Numbered from the stretch's first letter, positions 44,224 to 54,268 are shown. The stretch is DNA of 64,000 bases from CAXXOK01 sp963675365 (GCA_963675365.2 CAXXVA010000001.1:806001-870000), one strand, 5' to 3'. A program made the numbers and translations. The notes: generated from the letters alone by a model not told the origin.

Positions 44224-46606
44224 CCTTGTCCCTCCTTTCCTGAAACGATGGTGCGGATATAGTGAAGCGTCGGGCTGTGATCCAAAGATTGTTTTTCAGC
44301 GTTCAGCAGCGAATAGCTGAAGGGGCGCAGTGTGAGGCGGATGAACTCGAGTTCCGCAAAAGCCTGCAGCCCCAGCAGCGTCTGCGCCTCCGATAGCCCG
44401 GCGGCACGCGCCGTTTCCAACGCGCTGCCGAACGCGGATTTCCGCAGATGCTTGTAAAGCTCCCGGTAGGCGTCGTCCCCCGCGTCCAGCGCTTTCATCG
44501 CGCGGCGCAGCGCGGGGCTTTGCTCCGGCACGGCCAGGCGGGAGGACTTGCACTGCGCCTGCCACCACGTAAGATCGGCCTGCGAGAGCGCGCCGTCCAG
44601 CAGCACGATGTGCTTCCAGTGCGGTGATTGACCGGTAAGCGCCGGGCGCGCCAGCAGCGTGTGAAAGCAGCGCGGATCGGACGCCGTCCCTACCGATACG
44701 TCTACCCTGTCCTCAAGCTTTTGAAGCAGAGCCGCCGCCGCATCGCGGGTATAGGCGACATACAGCGTGCCCTGGTGGCCTGACAGAAGCGCATCCTCCT
44801 CCACGGCCGCATTCGGCCGCGCAGGCACGAATGTTAGTTTTTCTGCGCCGGGGCCCTGTTCTCCTGCCTGTTCCAGCAGACGCGCGATGAGCCAGTCGTC
44901 ATAGGCCAAAGAGCTTTCCTGCTCCAGGGCGCGTTTTCTTGTATAGGCGGACGGGCGCAGCGCCGCGACGTGGCACTGGGCCGAGACCCTGCCCATGTAT
45001 TCGTTACGCTCCAGCGTGTAGGCGGCGTCCACTTCCTCGGGCAGGGTTTCGGCCTCGCCGCCCTTGCCAAACGCGATGCCCGCAAGCACCGTTTTATTTT
45101 GCCGGAGCCGCAGCTGCAGATGCGCGCCGCCCGCGCCGCAGGCGCGGCGGGACTCCACACGCGCTCCGGCGGTGAGGAACACCGGCGCGGGGTTTCCGGC
45201 GCCGAACGGGCGCAGCCCCTCCAGCAAACCGACCAGCTCCAGGCTGGCGTCCTCCAGATCCAGGGGCAGATCGTACTCCTGGGCGGGGACGAACGCGTCC
45301 GCGTCGGCGGACGCCGCCACGGCGGCCTCGAAGCGCTCTTTGAACGCTTCGTATTGTGCAGCTTCCAACGTTACGCCGGCGGCCATCTCGTGCCCGCCGT
45401 ATTTGACGAGCAGGTCGTCGCACTGCTTTAAACACGCGGCGAGGTTTACGCCCGCGACGCCGCGCAGGCTGCCGTGGAGCATGCCGTCCTCCTCGGACAA
45501 GGCGCATACGGGCACGGAAAACCGGCGGTTCAGCCGCCCCGCCGTCAGCCCCAGCACGCCCTTGTGCCAGCCCTCGCCGCGCACGAACAGGACGTGGCTG
45601 TCTACGAAATTATGGGATTTCACCTGCTCCGCCGCCTCGTCCACGGCGGCGGCCTCCAGCCGCTTGCGCTCGGTGTTGGCCGCGTCCAGCGCCTTGGCAA
45701 GTTTCTGCGCCTGCGCGGGGTCGTCCGTCATCAGCAATTCCACGGCGGCGTTGGCGTCGGCCACGCGGCCCGCGGCGTTGAGCCTGGGCGCGATCTGATA
45801 GGCCACCGCGCCTTCGTTGACCGGCAGTTTCACGCCCGCAACGTCGATCAAAGCCTTGAGTCCGAGCCGGTTTTGCAGCATCGGCAGTCCACAAGAAGCC
45901 AGGACGCGGTTTTCGCCCGTCAGGGAGACGATATCGGCGATGGTGGCGACGGCCGCCAGCGGTAAAAGCCGCGCAAGCAGCTCTGCGTCGTCCGGGTGCA
46001 GCGCCATGGCAAGCTTATACGCCACGCCCGCGCCGCACAGATACGCAAACGGGTACTCGTTCATCAAAGGGTTGATCACCGCGTCGGCCGGGCAGTGCGT
46101 GAGGCCGAGCTGGTGATGGTCGGTGACGATGACCTGCATGCCCAGCGACTGCGCCAGGACGATCTCGGCCGCGTTGCTGATACCAAGGTCCACCGTGATC
46201 AAAAGCCGGTAGGTTTTGGCAAGCTCCTCGACCGCCTCTTTGTTCAAACCGTAGCCATCGTCGCGCAGAGGCAGAGATAGGGGTCGGCCTGCACGCCGTA
46301 CGCCCGCAGGGCTTCGGTCAACAGCGCGGCGGCGCAAACGCCGTCGGTATCGTAATCCCCGTAGACCACCGCGCGCCGCTTGGCTTTCTTCGCTTCGCCG
46401 ATCAGGGTCAGCGCCTCGCGCATCCCCGACAGCAGAAACGGGTCGTGCAGCTGCGCAAGGTCGGGATGCAAAAAGCGCTCCGCATCCGCCGCCGTTTCCA
46501 TGCCGCGAGAAAACAAAAGCGCCGCCGTCACCCCCGTATACGGGCGCAGCTTCGCCTTCTGTTTTTCGGAAAATACGCGGCCGGACCTGGGCACGAAACG
46601 CAGCAT
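44217..46606 (-). CDS. recJ: Single-strand DNA exonuclease RecJ, frameshifted here
   Basis: The N-terminal part (46606 to about 46275) reads MLRFVPRSGRVF..GDYDTDGVCAAALLTEALRAYG in one frame; the rest continues in another from PLRDDGYGLNKEAVEELA. One missing base near 46274 would restore Tyr-Leu-Leu-Pro-Leu-Arg-Asp-Asp-Gly-Tyr-Gly. DHH and DHHA1 (GGHEMAAGVTLE) motifs are present, with a long C-terminal region. RecJ is a 5'-3' exonuclease in repair. The start follows AAAGGAT. It may be a sequence error. Confidence 0.88.
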
Positions 46607-46626
46607 GGCCTATCCTTTCTATAAAC

Positions 46627-46656
46627 AAAACCCCGACGACCGGGCGGTCATCGGGG
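46627..46656 (-). terminator. Terminator downstream of tsf
   Basis: On the minus strand CCCCGATGACCG pairs with CGGTCGTCGGGG around a CC loop (one G-U type position) and is followed by TTTTGTTT. It lies between repeat B5 and the recJ start 21 nt on, so recJ needs read-through or an unseen promoter. Confidence 0.8.
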
Positions 46657-46665
46657 TACTGGCGT

Positions 46666-46789
46666 CCAGCCTGTTTAAAAGCCTGAGGTGCTAGGCGGCG
46701 ATGGGCGCAAGGGCAGCGTTTACTCGTTTGTAAGTGACACCCGGGCTCCCGATGGCAGCAACGCAGATCGAGCTTGTTGGGCAGGCTGG
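46666..46789 (+). repeat. Family B structured repeat, copy B5
   Basis: Ends CCAGCCTG / CAGGCTGG pair, with three U-G pairs next in; further in the stem is interrupted. The second helix is partly decayed, but TTTAC..GTAAG and AACGCAGATC remain. It ends 2 bp before the tsf stop codon. Confidence 0.8.
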
Positions 46790-46791
46790 GG

Positions 46792-47727
46792 TTACTTGGT
46801 CATTTCGGCGATTTCCGCCGCCAGATCATTGCAGCGTTTTTCAATGCCTTCGCCGCGTTCGAAACGCTCAAAGCGCACGGGGCCGATCTTGGCGCCGATG
46901 GCTTTTTCCACTTCGGCGGTGTAATCGGTCACGGTCTGGTCGGGGTTCTTGACAAACGCCTGCTCGGTGAGACAAACGTCTTTGTAATACTTGGAGATAC
47001 GGCCTTCCACCATACGCTCGACGATCTTCTCGGGCTTGCCTTCGTTCAAGGCCTGCTCGCGGAGAATTTTCTTCTCCTTGTCGAGGGTATCGGTGGGCAC
47101 TTCGGAGCGAAGCACGCACTCGGGCTTGGCGGCCGCGATCTGCAAGGCCCAGATCGTGGTAATAGGCCTTGAAGGGCTCGGCGGAGAACGTAGCGGGGCG
47201 CGTCGTTATTGACCTCGACCAGTACGCCGATCTTTCCGCCCATGTGGATATAGGTCTCCACCACGCCTGCCTTGGCCTCGTAACGGGCAAAGCGGCGCAC
47301 GGAGATTTTCTCGCCGATGGCTACGGTCGCGTCGGACACCAAGATCGGTGATGGTCTTTGCGGGATCGTCCACGAATTTCTGGGTCATCAGGGTTTCGAC
47401 GTCCGCGGGCGCGGCCAGGGCGATATGCCGGGCGATATTGTGGCAGAAGTTGATGAAGTTGTCGGTCTTGGCCACAAAGTCGGTCTCGCAGTTGACCTCG
47501 ACGATCACGCCGGTTTTCTGGTCTTCGGTAACATAGCCGTCCACCATGCCTTCGGCGGCGATGCGGCTGGCCTTTTTGGCGGCGGCGGCAAGGCCCTTTT
47601 CACGGAGAAGCTCGATGGCCTTTTCCATGTCGCCGTCGGTTTCAATGAGCGCTTTTTTGCAGTCCATCATGCCGGCTTGGGTCGTATCGCGAAGTTCTTT
47701 CACGAGTTGTGCTGTAATATTTGCCAT
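46792..47727 (-). CDS. tsf: Elongation factor Ts, three apparent frameshifts
   Basis: The gene starts MANITAQLVKELRDTTQAGMMDCKKAL and ends GIEKRCNDLAAEIAEMTK, a normal EF-Ts of about 310 residues, but the frame changes three times. Each break fits one extra base: T at 47341-47342, G in GGGG at 47195-47198, and C in CCC at 47148-47150. EF-Ts recycles EF-Tu-GDP and is normally essential, so sequence errors are more likely than loss. It lies 14 nt after rpsB. Confidence 0.9.
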
Positions 47728-47741
47728 GCGTGTTATTCTCC

Positions 47742-48815
47742 TTACTCTGCGGGTTTCGCTTCTTCATCGGCGGTCTCGGCCTTGGCGGGCTTCTTGGCCG
47801 CGGCGGGGGCTTTGGCGGGCTTTTCTTCCGCTTCCGCTTTTTCAGCCTTTACGGGTTTCTCTTCTTTGGCGGGCGCTTCGGCAGCGTCGGCTTTTTCAGC
47901 CTTGGGGGCTTTGACAGCCTTGGCGGGCTTTTCTTCCGGCTGCGCTTCTTCAGCCTTCACGGGCTTGGGTTCGGCTTTGGGGGCTTCGGCGGGCGCAACA
48001 GGCGCGGCGGGTGCGGCGGCCGGAACGGGCCGGGCGGCACGGGGCGCGGGTCTTGCCGGGGCGGGCCTGCCAAAGCGCGGGGTTTCGGCGACGGGCGCGG
48101 CGTCATCACCGGCGGCGTCGGAGTCCATCTGCTGACCCTGCTTGCCTTCAAGCACGGCGTCGGCCATCTTGCCGGCGATCAGCTTCACGGCGCGGATAGC
48201 GTCGTCGTTGCCGGGGATGACGTAATCGATCTCGTCGGGATCACAGTTGGTATCTACGATCGCGACGATCGGGATGTTCAGGGTGCGGGCTTCGTGCACG
48301 GCGATGTGCTCTTTGCGCGGATCGACGATGAACAGCACGCCGGGCAGCTTTCTCATCTCGCGGATGCCGCCGAGGTTGGCTTCCAGCTTTTCGCGCTCAT
48401 GCTGAAGCTTGATGACTTCTTTTTTGGGAAGCACGTCAAATTGACCGGACTGCTCCATCTTGTCGATCTGGTTGAGCCGGTCTACGCGCGTGCGGATGGT
48501 GCGGAAATTGGTGAGCATGCCGCCCAGCCAGCGATGGTTGACATAAAACATGTTGCAGCGCTGCGCTTCCTGCGCGATGGATTCCTGCGCCTGCTTCTTG
48601 GTGCCAACGAACAGCACGCTTTGGCCCTGCATGGCCACGTCACGGATAAAGGCGTAGGCATCGTCGGCCTTGCGCACGGTTTTCTGCAGGTCGATGATGT
48701 AGATGCCATTGCGCTCGGTGAAAATGTACTGCGCCATTTTGGGGTTCCAGCGACGGGTTTGGTGGCCGAAGTGGACGCCCGCTTCGAGCAACTGCTTCAT
48801 AGAAATAACTGCCAT
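47742..48815 (-). CDS. rpsB: 30S ribosomal protein S2 with long C-terminal extension
   Basis: Residues 1 to about 225 are a standard S2 (MAVISMKQLLEAGVHFGHQTRRWNP; LPGVLFIVDPRKEHIAV). Another ~130 residues follow that are almost only Ala, Pro, Lys and Glu, with repeats such as EKPAKA and KAEKAEA. S2 usually ends near 230-260 residues. The tail is probably disordered and exposed at the 30S surface. The gene is intact although its neighbours have frameshifts. Confidence 0.96.
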   Translation of the reverse strand: MAVISMKQLLEAGVHFGHQTRRWNPKMAQYIFTERNGIYIIDLQKTVRKADDAYAFIRDVAMQGQSVLFVGTKKQAQESIAQEAQRCNMFYVNHRWLGGMLTNFRTIRTRVDRLNQIDKMEQSGQFDVLPKKEVIKLQHEREKLEANLGGIREMRKLPGVLFIVDPRKEHIAVHEARTLNIPIVAIVDTNCDPDEIDYVIPGNDDAIRAVKLIAGKMADAVLEGKQGQQMDSDAAGDDAAPVAETPRFGRPAPARPAPRAARPVPAAAPAAPVAPAEAPKAEPKPVKAEEAQPEEKPAKAVKAPKAEKADAAEAPAKEEKPVKAEKAEAEEKPAKAPAAAKKPAKAETADEEAKPAE

Positions 48816-48950
48816 GGGAAAAATTCCTCCTTGTTATTTGACCTTCTCCGACCCGCTGTGCGAGCCATGAGGGGTAACCACCCCTTGCGTCTACCCGGGT
48901 GAACACCGCTAGATGCGGCACAATCGCCCGATCGGCAAAGGTGCGTAGTG
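48816..48950 (-). promoter_or_regulatory. rpsB leader, possible S2 autoregulatory RNA
   Basis: The ~135 nt leader on the minus strand has a GGGG..CCCC hairpin, other GC-rich pairings and AAGGAGGAATT before the ATG. Position and size resemble ribosomal-protein leaders that bind their own product, but I cannot match it to a known S2 motif by eye. Confidence 0.4.
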
Positions 48951-48956
48951 CGAATT

Positions 48957-48985
48957 ATTATAGCATAGGGACGCAAAGGGTGCAA
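48957..48985 (-). promoter_or_regulatory. rpsB-tsf promoter
   Basis: On the minus strand TTGCAC (48985-48980), a 17 nt spacer and TATAAT (48962-48957) with an upstream TGC (extended -10). The AT-rich stretch 48986-49156 on the other side holds a TATAAT at 49087-49092 without a clear -35, a possible promoter for the channel gene. Confidence 0.8.
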
Positions 48986-49156
48986 GAGGCTGTTTTTTTG
49001 TTTCATTAATAGTACGCAAATACCTCTTGATGACTTTTCAGCGGAAATTCTAAAAGTCCGCTTCCCATTAATGATCTAAAATGGTATATAATGTTCATAC
49101 TACTTGTACACTATCAATGATTATCCGACAAGCAAAAACAAATAAGGATGTACTAT

Positions 49157-49873
49157 ATGCGTAAGAGAATATTTGAAATCATTGAAGTATCGAAAAGTTC
49201 AGATTTAGCGAGCAGTATTTATGATTATATGATGATGATCGTTATCATCGCAAGTCTTGTGCCCCTTGCTTTAAACAAGAATACTTTGTATTCGTCATTA
49301 TTGATAGAATCGCCGTATCCATTTTTTTGGTTGATTATATCCTTCGGCTTGCAACCGCAGACTTCAAATATGGCAAGAAAACTATATCAACATTTATAAG
49401 ATATCCGTTTTCATGGATGGCAATCATAGACTTATTATCAATTTTACCTTCCATTGCCTTGTTGAACAACAGTTTTAAGCTTCTTAGAATTTTTCGTCTG
49501 GTTCGCGCATTTAGAGTATTTCGAGTGTTTAAGGTATTGCGCTATTCGAAGAGTTTTCAAATCATAGTAAACGTATTTAGAAAACAAAAAGCACCGCTGT
49601 TGGCGGTGATCACACTCGCTATTGCCTATATATTTATATCTGCTTTGATCATTTATAATGTTGAGCCAGATTCATTTGACGCATTCTTTTCCGCGGTATA
49701 CTGGGCAACCGTATCCTTGACTACCGTGGTTACGGCGATATATATCCCGTCACAACTGTCGGTCGTATCGTAACGATGATTTCATCCATATTTGGTACGC
49801 AATCATCACATTACCATCCGGCATCATTACTGCCGGATATTTGAAGAAGTCAGTAAAGACAAAAATAATCTGA
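49157..49873 (+). pseudogene. Voltage-gated potassium channel-like gene, frameshifted
   Basis: Put together over three single-base deletions (near 49270, 49726 and 49796), the frame encodes an ion-channel protein of about 239 residues: an S1-S3 region with IDRIAVSIFLVDYILRL, an S4 helix with regularly spaced Arg (LLRIFRLVRAFRVFRV), a pore helix FFSAVYWATVSLTTV, the filter GYGD and an S6 (AIITLPSGIITAGY). The region is AT-rich, unlike its surroundings. Gene decay after transfer and sequencing errors are both possible. Confidence 0.75.
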
Positions 49874-49929
49874 AGCTACTGAAGAATAGGCTTTAATCTG
49901 TATATCTTGTAGTTTAAAGAATGCTCAAA

Positions 49930-51194
49930 TTATAGATTAATAAAATACACCCCGATAATATTATGAATCAGCCCGAAGACAAGCAGGCGTATTCGGCCCA
50001 CGGCAAGCGGGTGAGCCGAACTGCGCGGGGCTTTCTTCATCGCCCTTGCGCAGGACGAGGTAGAACAGCACGTACGGTATGCAGTCCACAAAGTAGCGCG
50101 CACCGTACTGGAAGCCGCCGCCCGTGCGGTGGGAAAGCAGCAGCAGCACGTGCAGGATAAATATGAAGAAATTAGCGGCCAGCAGCCGGCTGAAGCGCCG
50201 CTTGATCAGATCGCGGATAGACCATAAAAGGTAGCAGATGAAGATCGGGCTTGCCAGCAGGAACGAAAACCCGAATTTCTTGAATGCCAGCGCGCCATCG
50301 ACTTCCTCAAAGGGCAGGCCGTAGATAAAGATCGGGATGTGTTCGAAAATATGCCAGAGGGCAAACTGCGTCTGTCCGTCTTTGTTGAATTCCGGCAGGT
50401 AATTGTGCCCGAACTCAAGCACGTTGCCAAAGCGGATATAGTTGTACCACATATACGCCGCCGCGATACTTAAACCGAATAAAATACCCGGCAGCAGCCG
50501 TTCGGCGACGATCTTTTTGGATATCCCCCGCATGTGTTCATTCACACCGTAGAGGATCAGCAGCGGGGCCGAACAGCACGTTGAACGGCCTGCACCCGAC
50601 GCTTAACGCAAACAGCACCAGTGACACCGTGACCGCGCCCTTCTGCATGCGCTCGATCGCCGCGACCGTGAACAGAAACGCGAGCATCTGCGCCTGATAC
50701 CATACCGCGCCGTCGGTTAAAATCGGCAGCATGGACGACGCGAAACAAATGAGAAACGCCCAGACCGCCGATAAGGCCGGGGCGCGCGTTTTTCGTTTGA
50801 GAATCACATAGATCAGAAAGCAGGAGGCTACGCCGTAGAGTATGACCAGCAGGGCGTCGGGCACGTTTTCGCCGAAAATAAACGTCAGAAAAAACACAGG
50901 CACGGTCGGCACCGGCGGGAAGCTGACGTAGTACCGGCCCTGAAAAACAGCCAGTTCCAGATACGTTACGTTTTCATCCAGGGCGATCTCGCCCTTGCGC
51001 CACTGCAGGGCCTGCAGGGTGTAGGAGTTGTAGGTGGAGTGCTTCAGCGGGTCTTTGCCCAGCAGCAGCTGCATCGAAAACAGCAGTACAACGCTTGCGA
51101 CAACCAACAGAACCGGAATCCATTTCAGGCTCGGTTTGTTCTCCTTCAGGTCTGCCTTCAGCGCCTTGCTCTGTTCATTCATAGCAAATAACAT
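49930..51194 (-). CDS. GT-C-like multi-pass membrane glycosyltransferase, frameshifted
   Basis: Two frames join across an extra base in GGGG at 50565-50568 (NVLFGP then LLILYGV), and a third follows one at 50027-50030, giving about 420 residues ending in a hydrophobic helix and a TAA at 49932-49930. The protein has about ten membrane helices; NSYTLQALQWRKGE, YYVSFPPVPTVPVFFL and FGNVLEFGHNYLPEF resemble lipid-linked sugar GT-C transferases. The acceptor is unknown. The exact start (ATG at 51194 or 51182) is unclear. Confidence 0.6.
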
Positions 51195-51236
51195 TCTGGA
51201 TGCAATGTTTTTCTCCTTCCATCCTGCAGTAGCCTA

Positions 51237-51851
51237 TTATCTGCGCCGAAAAAGATACAGCGGCGCTGTTTTCGTATAGGCGATGCCCTTGCCCAGCGAC
51301 AGAATGCTTTCCCGCGTGTTCTGTTCTGGCTTTTTCGGAATAAAATAATGCTCTGGCGGTGTTTTGGAGATTCTGTATTTCCCATCCCGGCGGTCGATGG
51401 CAAATAAAAGCGCGTAATCCGGGTCCAGCGCGGCGACGCCCGCGTCGCCGTGGCTGTTGTTGACCAGCAGATATTTTCCGGGCTTCAAGTATCGCTTGCA
51501 GGGCTGCGAGATGATTCCCGCGTACTGCGAGATCAGCAGATCGAAAGACTGCTCCGCCTCTGGGATGGGCTCCCGATAATCCTGTCCGTGGAAGCGGATC
51601 GCCGTCGGCTGCGTATAGGAAACGTTTTTGTGGATTTCGGTTTCCAGCGCGAGGATATCCCGGAAAAACGCCTTCGCCTTGCTGTCCGTATCCACGTAAC
51701 ATACAGTGGGGATTGCATACGAGGGGGAAATGTGCACATAGCTGCCCGGGTACAGCGCCAACTGTATGGATAGCTCGGCTTGCAGCAGCGCAAACAGATC
51801 CAGCTGCGTATAGTCTCTGTTCACATAATAGGTTTTATACAGTTCAAGCAT
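51237..51851 (-). CDS. Hypothetical protein, possible methyltransferase-like fold
   Basis: I do not firmly recognise this 204-residue protein. The middle part, SFDLLISQYAGIISQPCKRYLKPGKYLLVNNSHGD split across residues about 110-145, resembles the late strands of a class I SAM methyltransferase, but a glycine-rich first motif is lacking. I chose the ATG at 51851, which begins 11 nt after the SMP-30 stop. Its 3' end points at the glycosyltransferase gene, 43 bp on, so the three may form one operon. Confidence 0.55.
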   Translation of the reverse strand: MLELYKTYYVNRDYTQLDLFALLQAELSIQLALYPGSYVHISPSYAIPTVCYVDTDSKAKAFFRDILALETEIHKNVSYTQPTAIRFHGQDYREPIPEAEQSFDLLISQYAGIISQPCKRYLKPGKYLLVNNSHGDAGVAALDPDYALLFAIDRRDGKYRISKTPPEHYFIPKKPEQNTRESILSLGKGIAYTKTAPLYLFRRR

Positions 51852-51861
51852 TGAAACTGTC

Positions 51862-52746
51862 CTATTCCGCCAGTCCGTCAAACGCAAACGCCTCGTACCC
51901 GGAGACGCCGACCTTCGCCTGGAAGATGCCCCCGGCCAGGGGTTCGGCGTCCGTGTCCACGTCCCTGCGCGAGGTGGTGATGTAGAGCGTGTCCAGATTG
52001 TCCCCGCCGAAGCAGCAGCAGGTGACCCTGGACGCCGGTACCGGCAGCACGCCGATGCATTCGCCCGTGCGCGGGTCGTAGCGCCGCACGGCGCCGCCCT
52101 GCCAGTGCGCGACCCAGAGCATGCCCTCGCGGTCGATGGTCATGCCGTCCGGAAAACCGTATTCCCTGGGCACGGTCACACATACCTTGCCCTCGCCCAA
52201 TGCGCCGCGTTCCAGATCGAACGGAAACGCCCGCACGGCGCGGGTCGGCGTATCGATATAATAAAGCACCGTGTCGTTCTCGTTCCACGCAAGCCCGTTG
52301 GAGGTCGTCACGCCCGTAAGCGCCGTGCGGAAGCTGCCGTCCACGTCCAGGCATCCGAAAAAGCCCTTGTCCCTCATTTCATTGCGCATGATCTGCGTGC
52401 CCGCCCAGAACCGGCCTTTGCGGTCGCACTTGCCGTCGTTATAGCGCAGCGCCGCCGCAAGCTCTTCGGGCGCGCACAGGCGCCTGACCGCCCCCCGGTC
52501 GTCCAGCAGATAATAGCCCGCCGCCATGGCCGCGGCAAACCCGCCGCCCGCCGCGGGCACGATCGCCCCCACCGCCTGCGCCGTATCAAACCACGTATGC
52601 TCTCCTGTATCCATCTTAAGGCTGTGCACCTCGCAGCGGTGAATATCCACCCAGTGCAGCGACCGGCTTTCCGCGCGCCACAGCACGCTTTCCCCCAGCT
52701 CCGCCCGCGCGTCCAGAAACAGTTCCGCTTCAGGATATGTTTTCAT
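51862..52746 (-). CDS. SMP-30/gluconolactonase family protein
   Basis: The 294-residue six-bladed propeller has the SMP-30 landmarks: LGESVLW (metal Glu), NDGKCDRKGRFWAGT, TTSNGLAWNEND and FPDGMTIDREGMLWVA (metal Asp). It should hydrolyse a sugar lactone such as gluconolactone with a divalent metal. I chose the ATG at 52746 after GGAGGA. A 10 bp hairpin precedes the ribosome site. Confidence 0.92.
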   Translation of the reverse strand: MKTYPEAELFLDARAELGESVLWRAESRSLHWVDIHRCEVHSLKMDTGEHTWFDTAQAVGAIVPAAGGGFAAAMAAGYYLLDDRGAVRRLCAPEELAAALRYNDGKCDRKGRFWAGTQIMRNEMRDKGFFGCLDVDGSFRTALTGVTTSNGLAWNENDTVLYYIDTPTRAVRAFPFDLERGALGEGKVCVTVPREYGFPDGMTIDREGMLWVAHWQGGAVRRYDPRTGECIGVLPVPASRVTCCCFGGDNLDTLYITTSRRDVDTDAEPLAGGIFQAKVGVSGYEAFAFDGLAE

Positions 52747-52763
52747 CGTAATCCTCCACAATA

Positions 52764-52786
52764 TTGGCCGTGCGATGCACGGCCAA
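52764..52786 (-). promoter_or_regulatory. Perfect hairpin upstream of SMP-30
   Basis: TTGGCCGTGC and GCACGGCCAA form a perfect 10 bp stem with a 3 nt loop. It lies between the LRR gene with repeat B6 and the SMP-30 ribosome site. There is no T run, so it could be a weak terminator or a 5' stabiliser. Confidence 0.45.
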
Positions 52787-52833
52787 TTGAATAAATATCA
52801 TCGCAACCAAGCACTAGCATGAAATCGCATCCA

Positions 52834-52954
52834 GCGCGTCTAAAAGGTCTGAGATGCTAGGCGGCAAGAAGGGCGAGAGCTGAGCTTACTCGTAGCGTAA
52901 GTGATGCTCGAGTCCGACGCAGCCAACACCGCAGATCGGACCTTATAGACACGC
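52834..52954 (+). repeat. Family B structured repeat, copy B6
   Basis: Outer stem GCGCGTCTA..AAGGTCTGA pairs with TCGGACCTT..TAGACACGC, 17 of 19 positions paired. Its sequence differs from the CCTGTTC-type arms of B1 and B3, showing compensatory change. GAGATGCTAGGCGGCAAG, CTTAC..GTAAG and ACACCGCAGATC are kept. It ends 3 bp before the LRR gene stop codon. Confidence 0.85.
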
Positions 52955-52957
52955 AAG

Positions 52958-54268
52958 CTAGTAGTTTAGATACTCCAATTCCAACGATGGATCACAGCCT
53001 TCGAATGCCTGCTCCGCGATCGACTTCTTGGTGCGGATGCGGATCGTCCGCAGGCTTTCGTTTCCGTAGAAGGCGTAATCCTCGATAGTATCCACGCCCT
53101 TGGCGGTCACCTTTTTCAGCGCCGAGCAGCCGTAGAACATGCTGGTCGGGATGGTGGTAATCGCGTCGGGCAGGCGCAGCTTTTCAAGCGCCGTACAGTT
53201 CTGCAACAGATGGCTGCCGAGGGAACGGAGCTTGCCGTCTTTGACGAAGGAAAGCTTCGTCAGCGCCGTGCAGAAGCGGAACACGCTGGTGCCGAGCGTC
53301 TCGGTAAGCGCCGGGACCTTAAACGTCTGCAAAGCCGAGCACATGGCAAACGCGTACTCGCTGATTTCCCGCAGCTCGGAGGTCTCGCTCAGGTGCACGG
53401 CGTGCAGCTTCTCGCAGCCGTAAAACGCGTAGGGGCCGATCTCGCGCAGGCTGTCGGGCAGCCAGACCTCTTCCAGCTTCCCACAGCCGTAGAAGAAGCT
53501 GCCGGGCAGATGTTCCACGCCCTCGGGCAGCTGGACGCGGACGATGGTTTCATCGTTGCGGTAGCCGTACTCGCCGAGCTTGTTAAACTCCGCAACGCTG
53601 GGGATGCGCACAAAGCCGGCTTCCAGATCGACACTCTGCGGCGCTGCGGGAACAAAGTCCTCGTCGTCATCTTCCTCGTCGGGCGCCTGTTCCTGCGCGG
53701 CGGGTGCCGCGGGCGGCGCGGGGGGGCTGTCCATGGGCGGCGTAGCGCACGCCTTGCCAAGGCCGCCGCCCTGTAGAATTTTCTCCATTTCTTCCATGAA
53801 CGTGTCTTTGGCGGCGAACCCGCGGTTTTCCAGCACACAGGTGACCGCCGCGCACATCATGGCCGCCGTAACGGTGGACAGCTGCGAGGAAATGGTATGC
53901 ACGCTGTTTGCGTAATCCCAGAAAATGGACTGCAGAACCTCGTTGATCTCCGTGACGGCCTGGGCGGATGCCGCCGCCTTTTCCGGTTCCGGCGCTTTGG
54001 CCTCTTCGGCGGGCGCTTGTTCAGGCGCTTCCGCCTGCGGGGGCGCAAGCGGAGGTCTGTCGGCTTCTACAGACGGTTTTTGCGCAGCGGCGTCGTTGAC
54101 CGCCTTTGCGGCCGCGGCCGAAAGCTTGCGCTCACGCTCGTCCAGCGCCGCGCGCAGCGACTCCAGATGCTCGGTCTCGCGGTTTAGGGCAAGCTCCCGT
54201 TTTTCCAGATTGTTCGCCAGTTCTATGAGCTTTTCGATCTGCGCCTGGGTACTGCTTTTTTCACCCAT
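52958..54268 (-). CDS. Cytoplasmic coiled-coil protein with BspA-type leucine-rich repeats
   Basis: The 436-residue protein starts with a coiled coil (about 8-60), then an Ala/Pro/Glu-rich linker, a helical domain (105-170), a Pro/Ala and Asp/Glu-rich linker, and about eight BspA-type LRR units (from ~245) with the IGxYAFYGCExL pattern. BspA LRR proteins are usually secreted; this one has no signal peptide or anchor. Its role is unknown. Its stop codon follows repeat B6 by 3 bp. Confidence 0.82.
   Translation of the reverse strand: MGEKSSTQAQIEKLIELANNLEKRELALNRETEHLESLRAALDERERKLSAAAAKAVNDAAAQKPSVEADRPPLAPPQAEAPEQAPAEEAKAPEPEKAAASAQAVTEINEVLQSIFWDYANSVHTISSQLSTVTAAMMCAAVTCVLENRGFAAKDTFMEEMEKILQGGGLGKACATPPMDSPPAPPAAPAAQEQAPDEEDDDEDFVPAAPQSVDLEAGFVRIPSVAEFNKLGEYGYRNDETIVRVQLPEGVEHLPGSFFYGCGKLEEVWLPDSLREIGPYAFYGCEKLHAVHLSETSELREISEYAFAMCSALQTFKVPALTETLGTSVFRFCTALTKLSFVKDGKLRSLGSHLLQNCTALEKLRLPDAITTIPTSMFYGCSALKKVTAKGVDTIEDYAFYGNESLRTIRIRTKKSIAEQAFEGCDPSLELEYLNY

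Noticed and set aside
46792..47342. Programmed frameshifting in tsf
   Set aside because: Three shifts in one short gene with no slippery heptamer or pseudoknot,, and similar breaks in neighbouring genes, fit sequence errors better.
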